Shown here in pieces: positions 30,034-40,067 of a DNA stretch of 64,000 bases (its first letter is position 1; each line of letters begins with the position of its first letter). A model generated the notes under the pieces. The model worked only from the letters and a program-made list of their open reading frames with translations, was not told where the DNA came from and did no database searches. The position numbers and the translations under genes are program-made. The stretch spans positions 124,001-188,000 of the forward strand of contig CANJKZ010000956.1 in assembly GCA_947471745.1 (NCBI GenBank). Direction: 5' to 3'. Source of the DNA: Closterium sp. Naga37s-1 (taxonomy: Eukaryota > Streptophyta > Zygnematophyceae > Desmidiales > Closteriaceae).

Positions 30034-33000
30034 GGTGGTCGAGGAGGTGGCAGCGGCGGTGGTGGTCGTGGAGGCGCTGGCGGTGGCCAGGGCCAGCAGC
30101 ACACTCCGTCGCCCCAGGAGGTCCGTGAGTGGTACTCTCAGCACGGGGGGGGGGGTGGCTTTAGCTGCACGTACGTCATTCGCACTGGTGACCGCACTGG
30201 TCAGCCGTGTGGGGGACCGCACGCCACACAGCGCTGCTTTGCTCGTCTCAACGACGCTTGGCGTGTTCAGTTCCCTCAGGCCACTGAGCTGCCCCGCTGG
30301 GTTGATCTCCTGAAGAAGGGGATTGATATCTATGCTCTAGACTTTGATGCTATTCGAACTGCTATGTATGTGATGTCTACTAGTGGAGAGGGTGCTGAGT
30401 ACCTGTGTGTGCCGCCCGACCCGGGCATTAGGACTAGTGCGTCTGCCGCTCCAGGTACTCACGTGTCTGCTACCCCAGGTGCTGGTGAGGCAGCTGCTCT
30501 AGGTGCTTGTACGTCTGCCCCCCCTGGTCCTGAGTCAACTGCAGCACTACACACCTTCACGCTGGACTCAGGTGCTTCTCGCTGCTTCTTTCGTGACCGC
30601 ACTGCCCTTGAGCCGCTTTCTCGGCCAGTTGCTGTCTCCCTCGCTGACCCCTCTCGGGGTCCGGTCATTGCGACCTCCTCCACTGTCCTTCCCTGTCCTG
30701 CGGTCCCGTCGGGCACACTGTCAGGTCTCCACCTCCCCTCGTTCTCTACGAACTTGGTGGCAGGTTGTGCACTCCAGGACGGGGGTGTTCACCAGTTCAC
30801 CCCTGCCTACGAGCGCGTGACACACTGCACGTGTGCTCGTACGGGCCGCCACTTGGCTACCTTCACACGGCAGCCGGGGTCGGACCTGTACACACTGACC
30901 ACTGAGTCCCCTCAGGTCGCTGCGTCTGCGTCTGCGTCCGCGTCAGGTCAGCTCTCTGCCCCCTGCTCGTGTCGCTCTTTGGCGCACGAGACTGTCCTCT
31001 GGCACCACCGACTTGGCCACCCGTCTGTGCAGCGCCTTCGTGCCATGCACTCCCGGTACCTTGTCTCTGGTCTTCCCAGGGTCCTCCCTCCCCTCCCGCC
31101 CTCGCCCGCTCCTCCCTGCCTTCCCTGTGTCGAGGGGCGGCAGCGCGCCGCTCCTCACTCCTCCTCGTTTCCCCCGACTACTGCTCCCTTGCAGACGCTC
31201 CACATGGACGTGTGGGGCCCAGCCCGCGTCCGTGGTCAGGGTCAGGAGAGGTACTTCCTGATAGTTGTTGACGACTACTCGCGCTACACCACGGTCTTCC
31301 CCTTGCGCACCAAGGGTGAGGTCCCTGATGTCTTGATCCCTTGGATCCGCAGAGTCCGTCTCCAGCTCAGCGAGCGTTTTCACTCGGACTTTCCTGTCCT
31401 GCGCTTGCACTCTGACAGAGGTGGTGAGTTCTCCTCCGACCTCTTGGCAGCCTACTGTGCTGAGCACGGCATTGAGCAGTCGTTCACGCTTCCGGCCTCT
31501 CCACAGCAGAATGGGGTTGCAGAGCGCCGCATTGGCCTGGTCATGGAGGTCGCCCGTACCTCCTTGATCCATGCGGCTGCCCCCCACTTTCTGTGGCCGT
31601 TTGCGGTCCGGTACGCTGCGCATCAGCTCAACCTCTGGCCCCGTGTCTCCTTGCCGGAGACCTCGCCCACACTGCTGTGGACGGGGGAGGTTGGCGATGC
31701 GTCGCGTTTCCGGGTCTGGGGATCTCGAGCTTTTGTCCGCGATACGTCTGCGGACAAGCTCTCCTCCCGTGCTGTTCCTTGCGTCTTCCTCGGCTTTGTC
31801 CCGGACGCGCCTGGTTGGCAGTTTTACCATGCCACCTCGCGCCGAGTCTTGCCCTCTCAGGACGTCACTTTTGACGAGTCCGTCCCCTACTACCGCCTCT
31901 TCCCCTACCGCACTGCCCCGCTCCCCCCCCCGCCTCTCTTCCTCGCGCCAGGTGCTGCTGTCGTAGACCCCCTCCCCCCTCAGGGTGCCGCTCCCTCAGG
32001 TGTGTCTCAGGTAGACCCGGTTGAGCCTGTTGAGGTAGCTGTCGACTCTCGTCCTGCTGCGGGTGCTGAGCCTGGGGGTGCGGAGCTTGGGGGTACTGAG
32101 CCTGGGGGTGCTGAGCCTGGGGGTGCGGAGCTTGGGGGTACTGAGCCTGGGGGTGCTGAGCCTGGGGGTGCTGAGCCGCAGAGTCCGGAGTCTGGGGGTT
32201 CTGAGTCTGGAGGTCCTGAGCCTGAGAGTCCTCCACCTGGAGGAGCCCTCTCCTCGGAGCAGCTGCGTGAGTGGTACTTACAGTACTGCAGCCTCAGGAG
32301 AGGTACCTCTGGGGCCAGGCGTACTACTCGGACTGGTGCTAGTGCTTCTCCTCCTAGCCGGGAGCTCCCCTCCCGTGAGCGGATCCGTGAGTGGTACGTG
32401 CGCCGCTGCACTCTTCGGAGTGGCGCGCCTGGTGTCGAAGACCCCGCTGCTGCCGTTGGAGCTGCTGCTGGTGCTGAGGACCCGGGCGTTGGAGCTGCTG
32501 CTGGTGCTGAGGACCCGGGCGTTGGAGCTGCTGCTGGTACTGCGGACCCGGGTGTTGGAGCTACTGCTGGTTCTGAGCACCCTGGCGCTGGTGCTGCTGC
32601 TGGTGCTGTGGAGTCGGGGGTTGGAGCTGCTGCTGGTGCTGAGGACCCGGGAGTTGGAGCTGCTGCTGTTGCTGAGGACCCTGGTGCTGGTGTCTCTGCT
32701 GGTTCTGGAGTCGCTGCCCGACACCGGCCGTACTTCGTTCCGCTCCTTCAGCAGGTTCTTGGTCTCCCGCCTTCTCCCGGTCCTCCTCCTCCCTTCGAGT
32801 GTCCACAGCCTGTCCAGTCACAGTTACAGTTACAGCCCGCCTCCCCACTGCCTGCTCCGTCTCCCTACACTGGTCCTACTGGAGGTCTTGCTGAGCGTCG
32901 TGAGCCTGCGTCTCGCCCTGCGTCGCCTGTCCGTGCTGCTCGCACTAGTGGTCACAGTTCGCGTCAGCGTCCTCCTCCTGTCCCTGGCACGCACCGGATG

Positions 33001-34983
33001 TCTCTGCGTCCGTCCACTGCTCCTCTGCGTGCCCCTTTGCCTTCTCCTCCTGAGTCCTCTCTTCCTGCTCTTCCTGACCCGGAGTCGGACTCTCTTCGTG
33101 CTGCCAGTCCTACTGTCACGCGTCTCCTTGCTACTGTTGTCACTGACCCTTCCTTTGAGTCCACTGCTGCGTCTGCCCTAGTTACTGAGCTCGTCGACTT
33201 TGCTGCTCGCTGTCGTCTAGACTACGCTGCTAGTCTTGTTGCTGAGTCTGAGTCTGTCTGTCCTCCGTCCGTCGGGGGTGAGTGTGCCCTTGGCACGGAC
33301 GTCCTTGAGGACAGGCAGGAGGAGTTCCAGTGCTTGGCTGCTGCTTCACCTCATCTCGTGTCCGTACTGCTTACCCCTGAGGGAGACCCGGATGCACTTG
33401 ACATCCCGACTCCGCGCTCTTACGCGGAGGCGATAGAGGGTCCCTACTCTTCTCAGTGGCAGGCAGCTATGGATGCAGAGATGGCTTCCTGGAAGTCCAC
33501 AGGCACCTACGTTGACGCTGTCCCCCCTCCTGGGGCGAACATCGTCAGTGGCATGTGGATTTTCAGGGTGAAGCGGCCGCCGGGTTCTCCGCCTGTCTTC
33601 AAGGCGCGTTACGTGGCTCGTGGCTTCAGTCAGCGGCAGGGAGTTGACTACTTTCAGACCTTCTCTCCCACCCCGAAGATGACCACTCTTCGGGTACTGC
33701 TGCACGTAGCTGCTCACCGTGACTACGAGCTACACTCTCTTGACTTCAGCACTGCTTTCCTGCAGGGCAGCCTGCACGAGGAGATCTGGCTGCGCCGCCC
33801 ACTTGGCTTCACTGGGACTTTTCCTCCTGGCACCCAGTGGAGCCTCCGGCGGCCAGTCTACGGTCTCCGCCAGGCACCGCGTGAGTGGCACGACACACTG
33901 AGGACTACGCTTGCGGCCCTTGGGTTTGCTCCCTCTACTGCTGACCCGTCGCTGTTTCTACGCACCGACACTTCTCTGCCGCCGTTCTACATCCTCGTGT
34001 ACGTCGACGACTTGGTCTTTGCCACAGCTGACACTGCTGGACTCGCCTACGTGAAGTCCGAGCTGCAGAAGAGACACTCGTGCACAGACCTGGGTGAACT
34101 GCGCAGCTACCTTGGCTTGCAGATCACCCGGGACAGAGCACGCCGCACCATCACCCTGACTCAGTCACACATGGTGCAGCAGGTCCTTCAGCGCTTCGGC
34201 TTCACGTACTCCTCGCCTCAGGCCACTCCTCTGCCTACTCGCCACTCGCTCTCAGCTCTGCCTTCGGATGAGTCCGTAGAGTCGAGTGGCCCGTACCCAG
34301 AGCTTGTTGGCTGCCTCATGTACCTGATGACCTGCACGCGACCTGACCTTGCATACCCTCTTAGCATTCTCGCACGCTATGTTGCTCCTGGGAGACACCG
34401 ACCAGAGCACATGGCTGCAGCGAAGAGGGTGTTGCGCTACTTGTGCAGTACGTCGGGCATGGGGCTAGTGCTTGGAGGGCGGAGTCCAGTGGTCCTCACT
34501 GGTCACGCAGACGCTTCTTGGGCTGACGACCAGGCTACGCAGCGGTCGTCACAGGGTTACACCTTCAGCCTTGGTTCCGGCTCTGTTTCGTGGCGGGCTA
34601 CTCGCTCGTCTTCTGTTCTCGGCTCCAGTTGTGAGGCTGAGATCTACGCAGGGGCCATGGCTGCTCAGGAGCTTCGCTGGCTTACCTACCTGCTGACCGA
34701 CCTTGGAGAGCCGCCTCGTTCTCCTCCAGTCCTGTACGTAGACAACAAGGCCATGCTGGCCTTGTGTCGAGAGCAGAGACTGGAGCACAGAACAAAGCAC
34801 ATTGCTCTCCGCTACTTCCTTGCTCGTGAGCTACAGCAGCGTGGTCAGTTGCGGCTTACGTACGTGGCCTCTGAGGCCAACACTGCTGATGTCTTCACCA
34901 AGGCACTTGCGCCTTGTGATCATCAGCGCTTCTGTACCCAGCTGGGTCTTGTGCCTGTCTTGTCTCACTTGCTCACCTCTTGA
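30034..34983 (+). CDS. Cop-A copy in Cop-B: gag end, protease, integrase, RT and RNase H
   Basis: Domains in order: Gly-rich gag end; CTYVIRTGDRTGQPC...H...C; protease FTLDSGASRCFF; LWHHRLGHPSVQRL and CLPCVEGRQ; integrase VVDDYSRYTTVF, LHSDRGGEFSS and SPQQNGVAERR (D, D, E all visible); VFLGFVPDAPGWQFY; the GGAELGGTEP linker; RT with ARYVARGFSQRQGVDYF and YVDDLVFATAD; RNase H with SCEAEIYAGAM and LYVDNKAML; end LLTS. It reads in phase with the upstream Cop-B gag-protease frame, so gene finders may call one 2,364-residue protein here; that would be a chimera of two elements. Confidence 0.8.
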   Translation, partial: GGRGGGSGGGGRGGAGGGQGQQHTPSPQEVREWYSQHGGGGGFSCTYVIRTGDRTGQPCGGPHATQRCFARLNDAWRVQFPQATELPRWVDLLKKGIDIYALDFDAIRTAMYVMSTSGEGAEYLCVPPDPGIRTSASAAPGTHVSATPGAGEAAALGACTSAPPGPESTAALHTFTLDSGASRCFFRDRTALEPLSRPVAVSLADPSRGPVIATSSTVLPCPAVPSGTLSGLHLPSFSTNLVAGCALQDGGVHQFTPAYERVTHCTCARTGRHLATFTRQPGSDLYTLTTESPQVAASASASASGQLSAPCSCRSLAHETVLWHHRLGHPSVQRLRAMHSRYLVSGLPRVLPPLPPSPAPPCLPCVEGRQRAAPHSSSFPPTTAPLQTLHMDVWGPARVRGQGQERYFLIVVDDYSRYTTVFPLRTKGEVPDVLIPWIRRVRLQLSERFHSDFPVLRLHSDRGGEFSSDLLAAYCAEHGIEQSFTLPASPQQNGVAERRIGLVMEVARTSLIHAAAPHFLWPFAVRYAAHQLNLWPRVSLPETSPTLLWTGEVGDASRFRVWGSRAFVRDTSADKLSSRAVPCVFLGFVPDAPGWQFYHATSRRVLPSQDVTFDESVPYYRLFPYRTAPLPPPPLFLAPGAAVVDPLPPQGAAPSGVSQVDPVEPVEVAVDSRPAAGAEPGGAELGGTEPGGAEPGGAELGGTEPGGAEPGGAEPQSPESGGSESGGPEPESPPPGGALSSEQLREWYLQYCSLRRGTSGARRTTRTGASASPPSRELPSRERIREWYVRRCTLRSGAPGVEDPAAAVGAAAGAEDPGVGAAAGAEDPGVGAAAGTADPGVGATAGSEHPGAGAAAGAVESGVGAAAGAEDPGVGAAAVAEDPGAGVSAGSGVAARHRPYFVPLLQQVLGLPPSPGPPPPFECPQPVQSQLQLQPASPLPAPSPYTGPTGGLAERREPASRPASPVRAARTSGHSSRQRPPPVPGTHRMSLRPSTAPLRAPLPSPPESSLPALPDPESDSLRAASPTVTRLLATVVTDPSFESTAASALVTELVDFAARCRLDYAASLVAESESVCPPSVGGECALGTDVLEDRQEEFQCLAAASPHLVSVLLTPEGDPDALDIPTPRSYAEAIEGPYSSQWQAAMDAEMASWKSTGTYVDAVPPPGANIVSGMWIFRVKRPPGSPPVFKARYVARGFSQRQGVDYFQTFSPTPKMTTLRVLLHVAAHRDYELHSLDFSTAFLQGSLHEEIWLRRPLGFTGTFPPGTQWSLRRPVYGLRQAPREWHDTLRTTLAALGFAPSTADPSLFLRTDTSLPPFYILVYVDDLVFATADTAGLAYVKSELQKRHSCTDLGELRSYLGLQITRDRARRTITLTQSHMVQQVLQRFGFTYSSPQATPLPTRHSLSALPSDESVESSGPYPELVGCLMYLMTCTRPDLAYPLSILARYVAPGRHRPEHMAAAKRVLRYLCSTSGMGLVLGGRSPVVLTGHADASWADDQATQRSSQGYTFSLGSGSVSWRATRSSSVLGSSCEAEIYAGAMAAQELRWLTYLLTDLGEPPRSPPVLYVDNKAMLALCREQRLEHRTKHIALRYFLARELQQRGQLRLTYVASEANTADVFTKALAPCDHQRFCTQLGLVPVLSHLLTS

Positions 34984-35193
34984 CCTTGGTTGTACTGTTA
35001 CATATATATGTACCTGCTCTTGCTTGTCTAGCCTTATATATATATGTACTCCTGCATGTGAACTGGCCTTGTGGCCTTGAACTTGTGCTCGGAATGTGTG
35101 GTGACTTTGAGATCCACCCTGAGCTTGCTTTGCCTTGCTTTACTTGACTGGTCTTGTGACCCCTAGTTCTCCCCCACTTCGCCTATGGGGGTG

Positions 35194-35335
35194 TGTCAAA
35201 CATTATATATGTTGTGCTTGTTTAGGCTACAGTGGGTTAGTCTATAGGGGGTACACAATTCTAGGGTTAGGTACTTGTACTCTTTTCACTGTTAGTTTCA
35301 TCATTCCTGTTTGTTCATCTCAACACATTGTCGAC
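35194..35335 (+). repeat. 3' LTR of the Cop-A copy in Cop-B
   Basis: 142 bases from TGTCAAACATTA to CATCTCAACA. Preceded by CTATGGGGGTG and followed by the target duplication CATTG. Confidence 0.9.
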
Positions 35336-35495
35336 GTCTACACCCGCATGACTTGGGTGTACGTGCTGGCCAAGAAGAGCGACGTGGCTGAAACGTTGAA
35401 GACGGATTGGTTCCCGATGGTGGAGCGGCAACAAGACCGTCGTCAAGTCAATCCGCACCGATCGAGGGGGAGAGTTCCTGAGCAAGGAGTTTGGG

Positions 35496-37997
35496 TTGTG
35501 GCTGAAGAAGAATGGTATTCGGCACTCCCTCACCATGCCATACTCCCCTGCAATGAACGGCATCGCCGAGCGAGCGAACCGCACAATCACGGAGGCGGCA
35601 CGCGGGTTGCTCATTGAAGCCGGGCTACCCGACTATTTCTGGCCTGATGAGGTGCGGAGCGCGTGTGTGGCCAAGAACAGAGCCTTGACTCATGTGGGAG
35701 CAGACAAATGGGTGCCCTATGTGGAGTGGCTTGGAAGGAAGCCAAAGGTGGATATGCTTCGGGTGTTCGGGTGCATGTGCATGGCGCTCGTGCCTAAGCA
35801 TCTTCGGCACAACAAGCTTGGTGCCAAGGCGGTGTGGGCCGTGCACTTGGGCATGGCTCAAAACAGCAAGGGATGGCTTCTTTGGGACCCATTCACCAAG
35901 AATTTCTTGGTGAGCAGGGACTGCAAGTTCATGGAGAACTTCATGTACAAGGATTGGAAGGCGGAGAATGAGGCGAAGATAGGCGTGCGGTTTGGGGAGG
36001 TGAAGAGTTCCGGTTTGGAGCATGTGGAGCTGCCTTTGGAGCTGAGCAGCGGCAGCACAACCACGAGGCAATCCTCCCTTGTGAATGGGGGAGAGGAGGC
36101 CAATGATGCAGAGGAAGAAGAGGAGGAGGTGCAGCAAGTGAGCGAGCGTGCACCGTCACTCCCTTCCCGCACTACGAGTGCTCCACGGATTCGAACCACA
36201 CCGCAGCAACGCCAAGGCCTTCAAGTCCCTGCAGCTGAGGAAGAAGGAAGGGGGAAGAGGAGAGTTCAACCCCCTAATAGGCTGACCTATGATGCGCCGG
36301 GAAAGCAGGGCAAGACAGCCCTGGCCGGAGCGGCAATGATGGTCGGAGACGACGAGGAGAGTGACTACGAGGAGTGTGCCTTCGCGTTCTTCTCTCCGGT
36401 GGAGATGCCGGGAGAACCAGCAACTCTCAAGGAGGCTTTGGAGAGTAGTGATGCTGAGGAGTGGAAGAAGGCCATGGAGAGTGAGCTGAAGAGCATCGAG
36501 GAGAATAACACGTTTGAATTGGTGGAGCTACCGGAGGGGCGTACGGCGATAACGTCCAAGTGGCTCTTCAAAATCAAGTCGGATGCCGACGGCAAGATCG
36601 AGCGCTACAAGTCTAGGCTTGTAGCCAAGGGGTACCAGCAGAAGGAGAAGGTGGACTTCAAGGAGCTGTTTGCCCCTGTGGTGAAGCCGACGACGCTGCG
36701 AACCCTATTCGCGGGAGCCGCCATCAAAGGATGGGTAGTAAAGCAAATGGACATCGTAACGGCATTCCTTAACGGCATCCTTGAGGAGGAGATTTTTATG
36801 GCGCAGCCAGAGGGGTTTGATGATGGTAGTGGCAGAGTGTGGAAGCTGAAGAAGGCCCTCTATGGGCTGAAGCAGGCCCCTAGGCAATGGTACATGAAGC
36901 TGCGCGAAGTGTTGGAGGAGATCGGCTTCACTCCCTCAACGGCCGATCACTCCTTGTTCATGCTTGGCGAGGGGGAGCAGAGGAGCTTCATGGTAGTTTA
37001 TGTGGATGACATCCTCATTTTCTCACCCTCTTCTGACCTTGTGAAGGAGGTGATGCTGAAGCTTCAAGACAAGTTCAAGTGCAAGGCCCTTGGTGACGTG
37101 AGCTTCTACCTTGGGCTCCACATCGAACGAGATGTGGAGAAGCGGTGCATGCGGGTGCATCAACGAAAGTACCTGGAGGCATTGGCTGCCAACTTTGGGC
37201 AGAGTGAAGGCCATGTGGCTACACCCTTTCCCTCTGGGTTCAAGTGTGTGAAGGGACCAGAGGAGGAGAGCGTTGGTGAAGAGGAGAGGCGCCGATTTCA
37301 CTCGTTGGTGGGCAGCCTCATGTATGCGGCGGTAAACACCCGACCGGACGTCGCGTTTGCTACCGGGCAGCTGGCTAGGGTTGTGCAATGCCCTAATGAG
37401 GAGCAGGTAGCAGCTGGAATGAGGGTGGCCAAGTATCTTGGCCAAACACCGACCGTTGGGCTGCAATACTCGGCGGCGGCACAAAGGCGCCAAAAGGGCG
37501 CGGATGGTGTTGAACCCGGGCGTTTGTTCCTCACCGCCTACTCGGATGCTTCATATGCATCACAACCAGAGGACATGACAAGTGTGGGAGGCTTCATATG
37601 CTGTGTTGGTGGAGGCCCAACTGCTTGGGAGAGCAAGAAGCAGGTTGACCAAGCTTTGAGCTCGGTGGAGTCCGAGTACATGGCACTCTTCCGTGCCGTA
37701 CGTGAGATTGTGTGGCAGCGGCGTTTGTTGGCTGAATTGGGGGAGGAGCAGCAAGGACCTACCCCACTGTACTGTGACAGCCAGGGTGCCATTGCTCTTG
37801 CTAAGAACCCTGTGTTGCATGGACTCACGAAGCACATGAGGGTGAAGTGGCATTGGACGAGGAGCATGGTAACCGCGGGTGAAGTTGAGTTGCGCTACGT
37901 GAAGACCACGGGGCAGCCGGCTGACATGATGACCAAGAGGCTGGTAGAGCAGCAGCATTGGAAGTGTTGCAAGCTGGCTGGGATGGCTCTGAACTGA
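35496..37997 (+). CDS. Cop-B: integrase end, RT and RNase H block
   Basis: The 3' pol block of the Tnt1-like element, resuming after the Cop-A insertion. Integrase end: YSPAMNGIAERANRTITEAARGLL and the later FGCMCMALVPKH. RT: SKWLFKIKSDADGKIERYK, RLVAKGYQQKEKVDF, MDIVTAFLNGIL, YGLKQAPRQWY and the palm box YVDDILIFS. RNase H: SDASYASQPEDMTSVGGF, SSVESEYMALF, LYCDSQGAIAL and TKHMRVKWHW, then QPADMMTKRL. It is more similar to classic plant Tnt1/Sto-type pol than Cop-A is. Fossil. Confidence 0.88.
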   Translation: MWLKKNGIRHSLTMPYSPAMNGIAERANRTITEAARGLLIEAGLPDYFWPDEVRSACVAKNRALTHVGADKWVPYVEWLGRKPKVDMLRVFGCMCMALVPKHLRHNKLGAKAVWAVHLGMAQNSKGWLLWDPFTKNFLVSRDCKFMENFMYKDWKAENEAKIGVRFGEVKSSGLEHVELPLELSSGSTTTRQSSLVNGGEEANDAEEEEEEVQQVSERAPSLPSRTTSAPRIRTTPQQRQGLQVPAAEEEGRGKRRVQPPNRLTYDAPGKQGKTALAGAAMMVGDDEESDYEECAFAFFSPVEMPGEPATLKEALESSDAEEWKKAMESELKSIEENNTFELVELPEGRTAITSKWLFKIKSDADGKIERYKSRLVAKGYQQKEKVDFKELFAPVVKPTTLRTLFAGAAIKGWVVKQMDIVTAFLNGILEEEIFMAQPEGFDDGSGRVWKLKKALYGLKQAPRQWYMKLREVLEEIGFTPSTADHSLFMLGEGEQRSFMVVYVDDILIFSPSSDLVKEVMLKLQDKFKCKALGDVSFYLGLHIERDVEKRCMRVHQRKYLEALAANFGQSEGHVATPFPSGFKCVKGPEEESVGEEERRRFHSLVGSLMYAAVNTRPDVAFATGQLARVVQCPNEEQVAAGMRVAKYLGQTPTVGLQYSAAAQRRQKGADGVEPGRLFLTAYSDASYASQPEDMTSVGGFICCVGGGPTAWESKKQVDQALSSVESEYMALFRAVREIVWQRRLLAELGEEQQGPTPLYCDSQGAIALAKNPVLHGLTKHMRVKWHWTRSMVTAGEVELRYVKTTGQPADMMTKRLVEQQHWKCCKLAGMALN

Positions 37998-38038
37998 GAG
38001 AGCAACATATCCTAAGGCCAACAATCCGAGGGGGAGTT

Positions 38039-38825
38039 TGTTGGTGCAACCCTACGGTTTGCACTCGGCTTGTTGTCCGTGTGCGTGAATGTGTGTGTGT
38101 ATGGAATGGTATGAGGGCATGGGATAATATATATTTCATGCTTATAATTGTGTCGAGTCAATAGCGAGTTATCGCTAGACGCGTGTTATGCGGTCGTTTG
38201 AGTCTCGCGCGCGGTTTCTATTTTGTCGTGCGCGGTTTCTATTTTGTCCTGTGTCAAACGTTCGGCGTGTCGCAGGTGTGTGCAGCAGACCCATCAATAA
38301 CTCAAGGATGAGTTTGTGATGAAGAGCCCGAGCCTTGGTGTCAAGCCTCAAGTGATTTCGAAGCTCGCCAAAAAAGGGTACACCTCAAGATATTGAAGAT
38401 AGTTACATTACTTTGTGTACTGTAACATTTCACTTGGTGTAGGCCCTAGTGAAGGGTAGTTTCGAGACCCTTCGTGGTTGGGGACAGTTTGGCACTGTTC
38501 CACATCACTGTACCTCGGCTCTTGGGGTTTGTAGGAGCTGGGAGTCATTCCCAACTCGTAACTCTTCCTATCTTGTGTTCTAAGACTATAGTGGCTGCCA
38601 TAGTACCGTTCGTTCAAACCGACGCTGTGTCGTCAATTCTTTGTCAAATCGTGCAATCTTAATTTCTAATTGTAGACGACGTGAAGAAGCTCCAGATCCA
38701 ATTTGAATCAAGTCATTTGCAGCTGTGAGCAGAACGCTATCAACGTTTGAAGCCGCTGTGCAGAAATCCGTCTGTGCTCTCTATCTTTCGTTTTAGGAAT
38801 ATTCAAGCCTATTGTGACTATAACA
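38039..38825 (+). repeat. 3' LTR of Cop-B
   Basis: 787 bases from TGTTGGTGCAACC to GACTATAACA. It is preceded by the purine-rich CCGAGGGGGAGTT and followed by the target duplication AGCAC (38826-38830). A 69-residue open frame in its later part also occurs in the 5' LTR and is only LTR sequence. Confidence 0.92.
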
Positions 38826-40058
38826 AGCACAGCTTTCCTACAGGGCAGCCTGCACGAGGAGATTTGGCTGCGCCGCCCACCTGGCTTCACTGGGTCGTTT
38901 CCTGCAGGTACCCTGTGGAGCCTCCGGCGGCCAGTCTACGGTCTCCGCCAGGCACCTCGCGAGTGGCATGACACACGGAGGACTACGCTTGCGGCTCTTT
39001 GGTTTGCTCCTTCTACTGCTGACCCGTCGCTGTTTCTACGCACCGACAACTCGCTGCCGCCGTTCTACGTCCTCGTGTACGTCGACGACCTCGTCTTTGC
39101 CACTGCTGACACTGAGGCACTGACCCTTGTGAAGTCGGAGCTGCAGAAGAGACACACCTGCACTGACCTGGGTGAACTGCGCAGCTATCTTGGCTTGCAG
39201 ATTACCCGGGACAGAGCACGGCGCACCATCACCCTAACTATGTCACACATGGTGCACCAGGTCCTTCAGCGCTTCGGCTTCCAGTTCTCCTCGCCACAGC
39301 CCACTCCTCTGTCTACCAGCCACTCGCTCTCAGCTCCACCTTCGGACGAGTCCGTAGAGCCGAGTGGTCAGTACCCAGAGCTTGTGGGTTGCCTCATGTA
39401 CCTGATGACGTGCACACGACCTGACCTTGCGTACCCTCTTAGCCTCCTGGCTCGCTACGTGGCTCCCGGTAGGCACCGAAAGCTGCACTGGGATGCTGCA
39501 AAGAGGGTACTGCGTTACTTGTGCAGTACGTCGGGCATGGGGCTCGTGCTTGGAGGACGGGGTCCAGTTGTCCTCACCGGTCACGCAGACACTTCCTGGG
39601 TTGACGACTCAGCTACGCAGCGGTCGTCACAGGGTTACACCTTCAGCCTTGGCTCTGGCCCTGTTTCTTGGCGGTCTACCCGCTCGTCTTTGGTTCTCAG
39701 CTCCAGTTGTGAGGCTGAGATCTACGCCGGGGCCATGGCTGCACAAGAGCTACGGTGGCTCACCTACCTGCTGACTGACTTGGGAGAGCAGCCTCGTTTG
39801 CCTCCAGTTCTGTACGTAGACAACAAGGCCATGATTGCCTTGTGTGAGGAGCACAGACTGGAGCACAGAACGAAGCACATCGCTCTGCGATACTTCCTTG
39901 CTTGAGAGTTGCAGCAGCGTTGCCAGCTTTGTCTTGCATACGTGGCCACTGGGGCCAACACTGCTGATTTATTCACCAAGGCACTTCCGCCTGGTGATCA
40001 TCAGCGCTTCGCTACTGTGTTAGGCCTTGTGCCTACTTTGCCTCACTTGCTTACTGCG
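38826..40058 (+). CDS. Cop-A copy A3: RT to RNase H block (after Cop-B)
   Basis: Resumes at STAFLQGSLHEEIWLRRPPGFTG and carries YGLRQAPREWHD, YVDDLVFATAD, PELVGCLMYLMTCTRPDLAYPL, SSQGYTFSLGSGPVSW, SCEAEIYAGAM and LYVDNKAMI. The end of the block (about 40060) and the 3' untranslated region match copy A1. Broken fossil. Confidence 0.8.
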
Positions 40059-40067
40059 TGACTTTGC

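Larger units (their letters stand above)
30023..35335 (+). mobile_element. Ty1/copia element, family Cop-A, copy inserted in the Cop-B integrase
   Basis: The 5-base target duplication CATTG lies at 30018-30022 and 35336-35340. The left edge begins with the LTR terminal bases TGTCAAACATT; the right edge is a 142-base 3' LTR (35194-35335). Parts: gag end with Gly-rich tract and expanded CCHC (30166-30237), protease (about 30546-30595), integrase (about 30980-31560), the GGAEP linker (about 32060-32250), a Gly/Ala linker, RT (about 33450-34150) and RNase H to 34983. It has the longest open pol of its family in the window, but its 5' part is incomplete, so it counts as broken. Confidence 0.88.
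24515..38825 (+). mobile_element. Tnt1-like Ty1/copia element Cop-B, holding other insertions
   Basis: The 3' LTR is 38039-38825 (787 bases). The matching 5' LTR starts at 24515 and ends at 27887, with Cop-A pieces lying inside it. The target duplication AGCAC is at 24510-24514 and 38826-38830. The primer site TGGTATCAGAGCC starts at 27890. Parts: gag with the CX2CX4HX4C knuckle (28798-28839), protease near 29110 (VIDSGATYSMT), pre-integrase near 29760, integrase (which holds the Cop-A insertion 30023-35335), RT (about 36470-37060) and RNase H to 37997. A polypurine tract (CCGAGGGGGAG) precedes the 3' LTR. The shared LTR parts differ by a few percent, so it is older than Cop-C. Broken, by at least two insertions and a few smaller changes. 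Confidence 0.88.
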
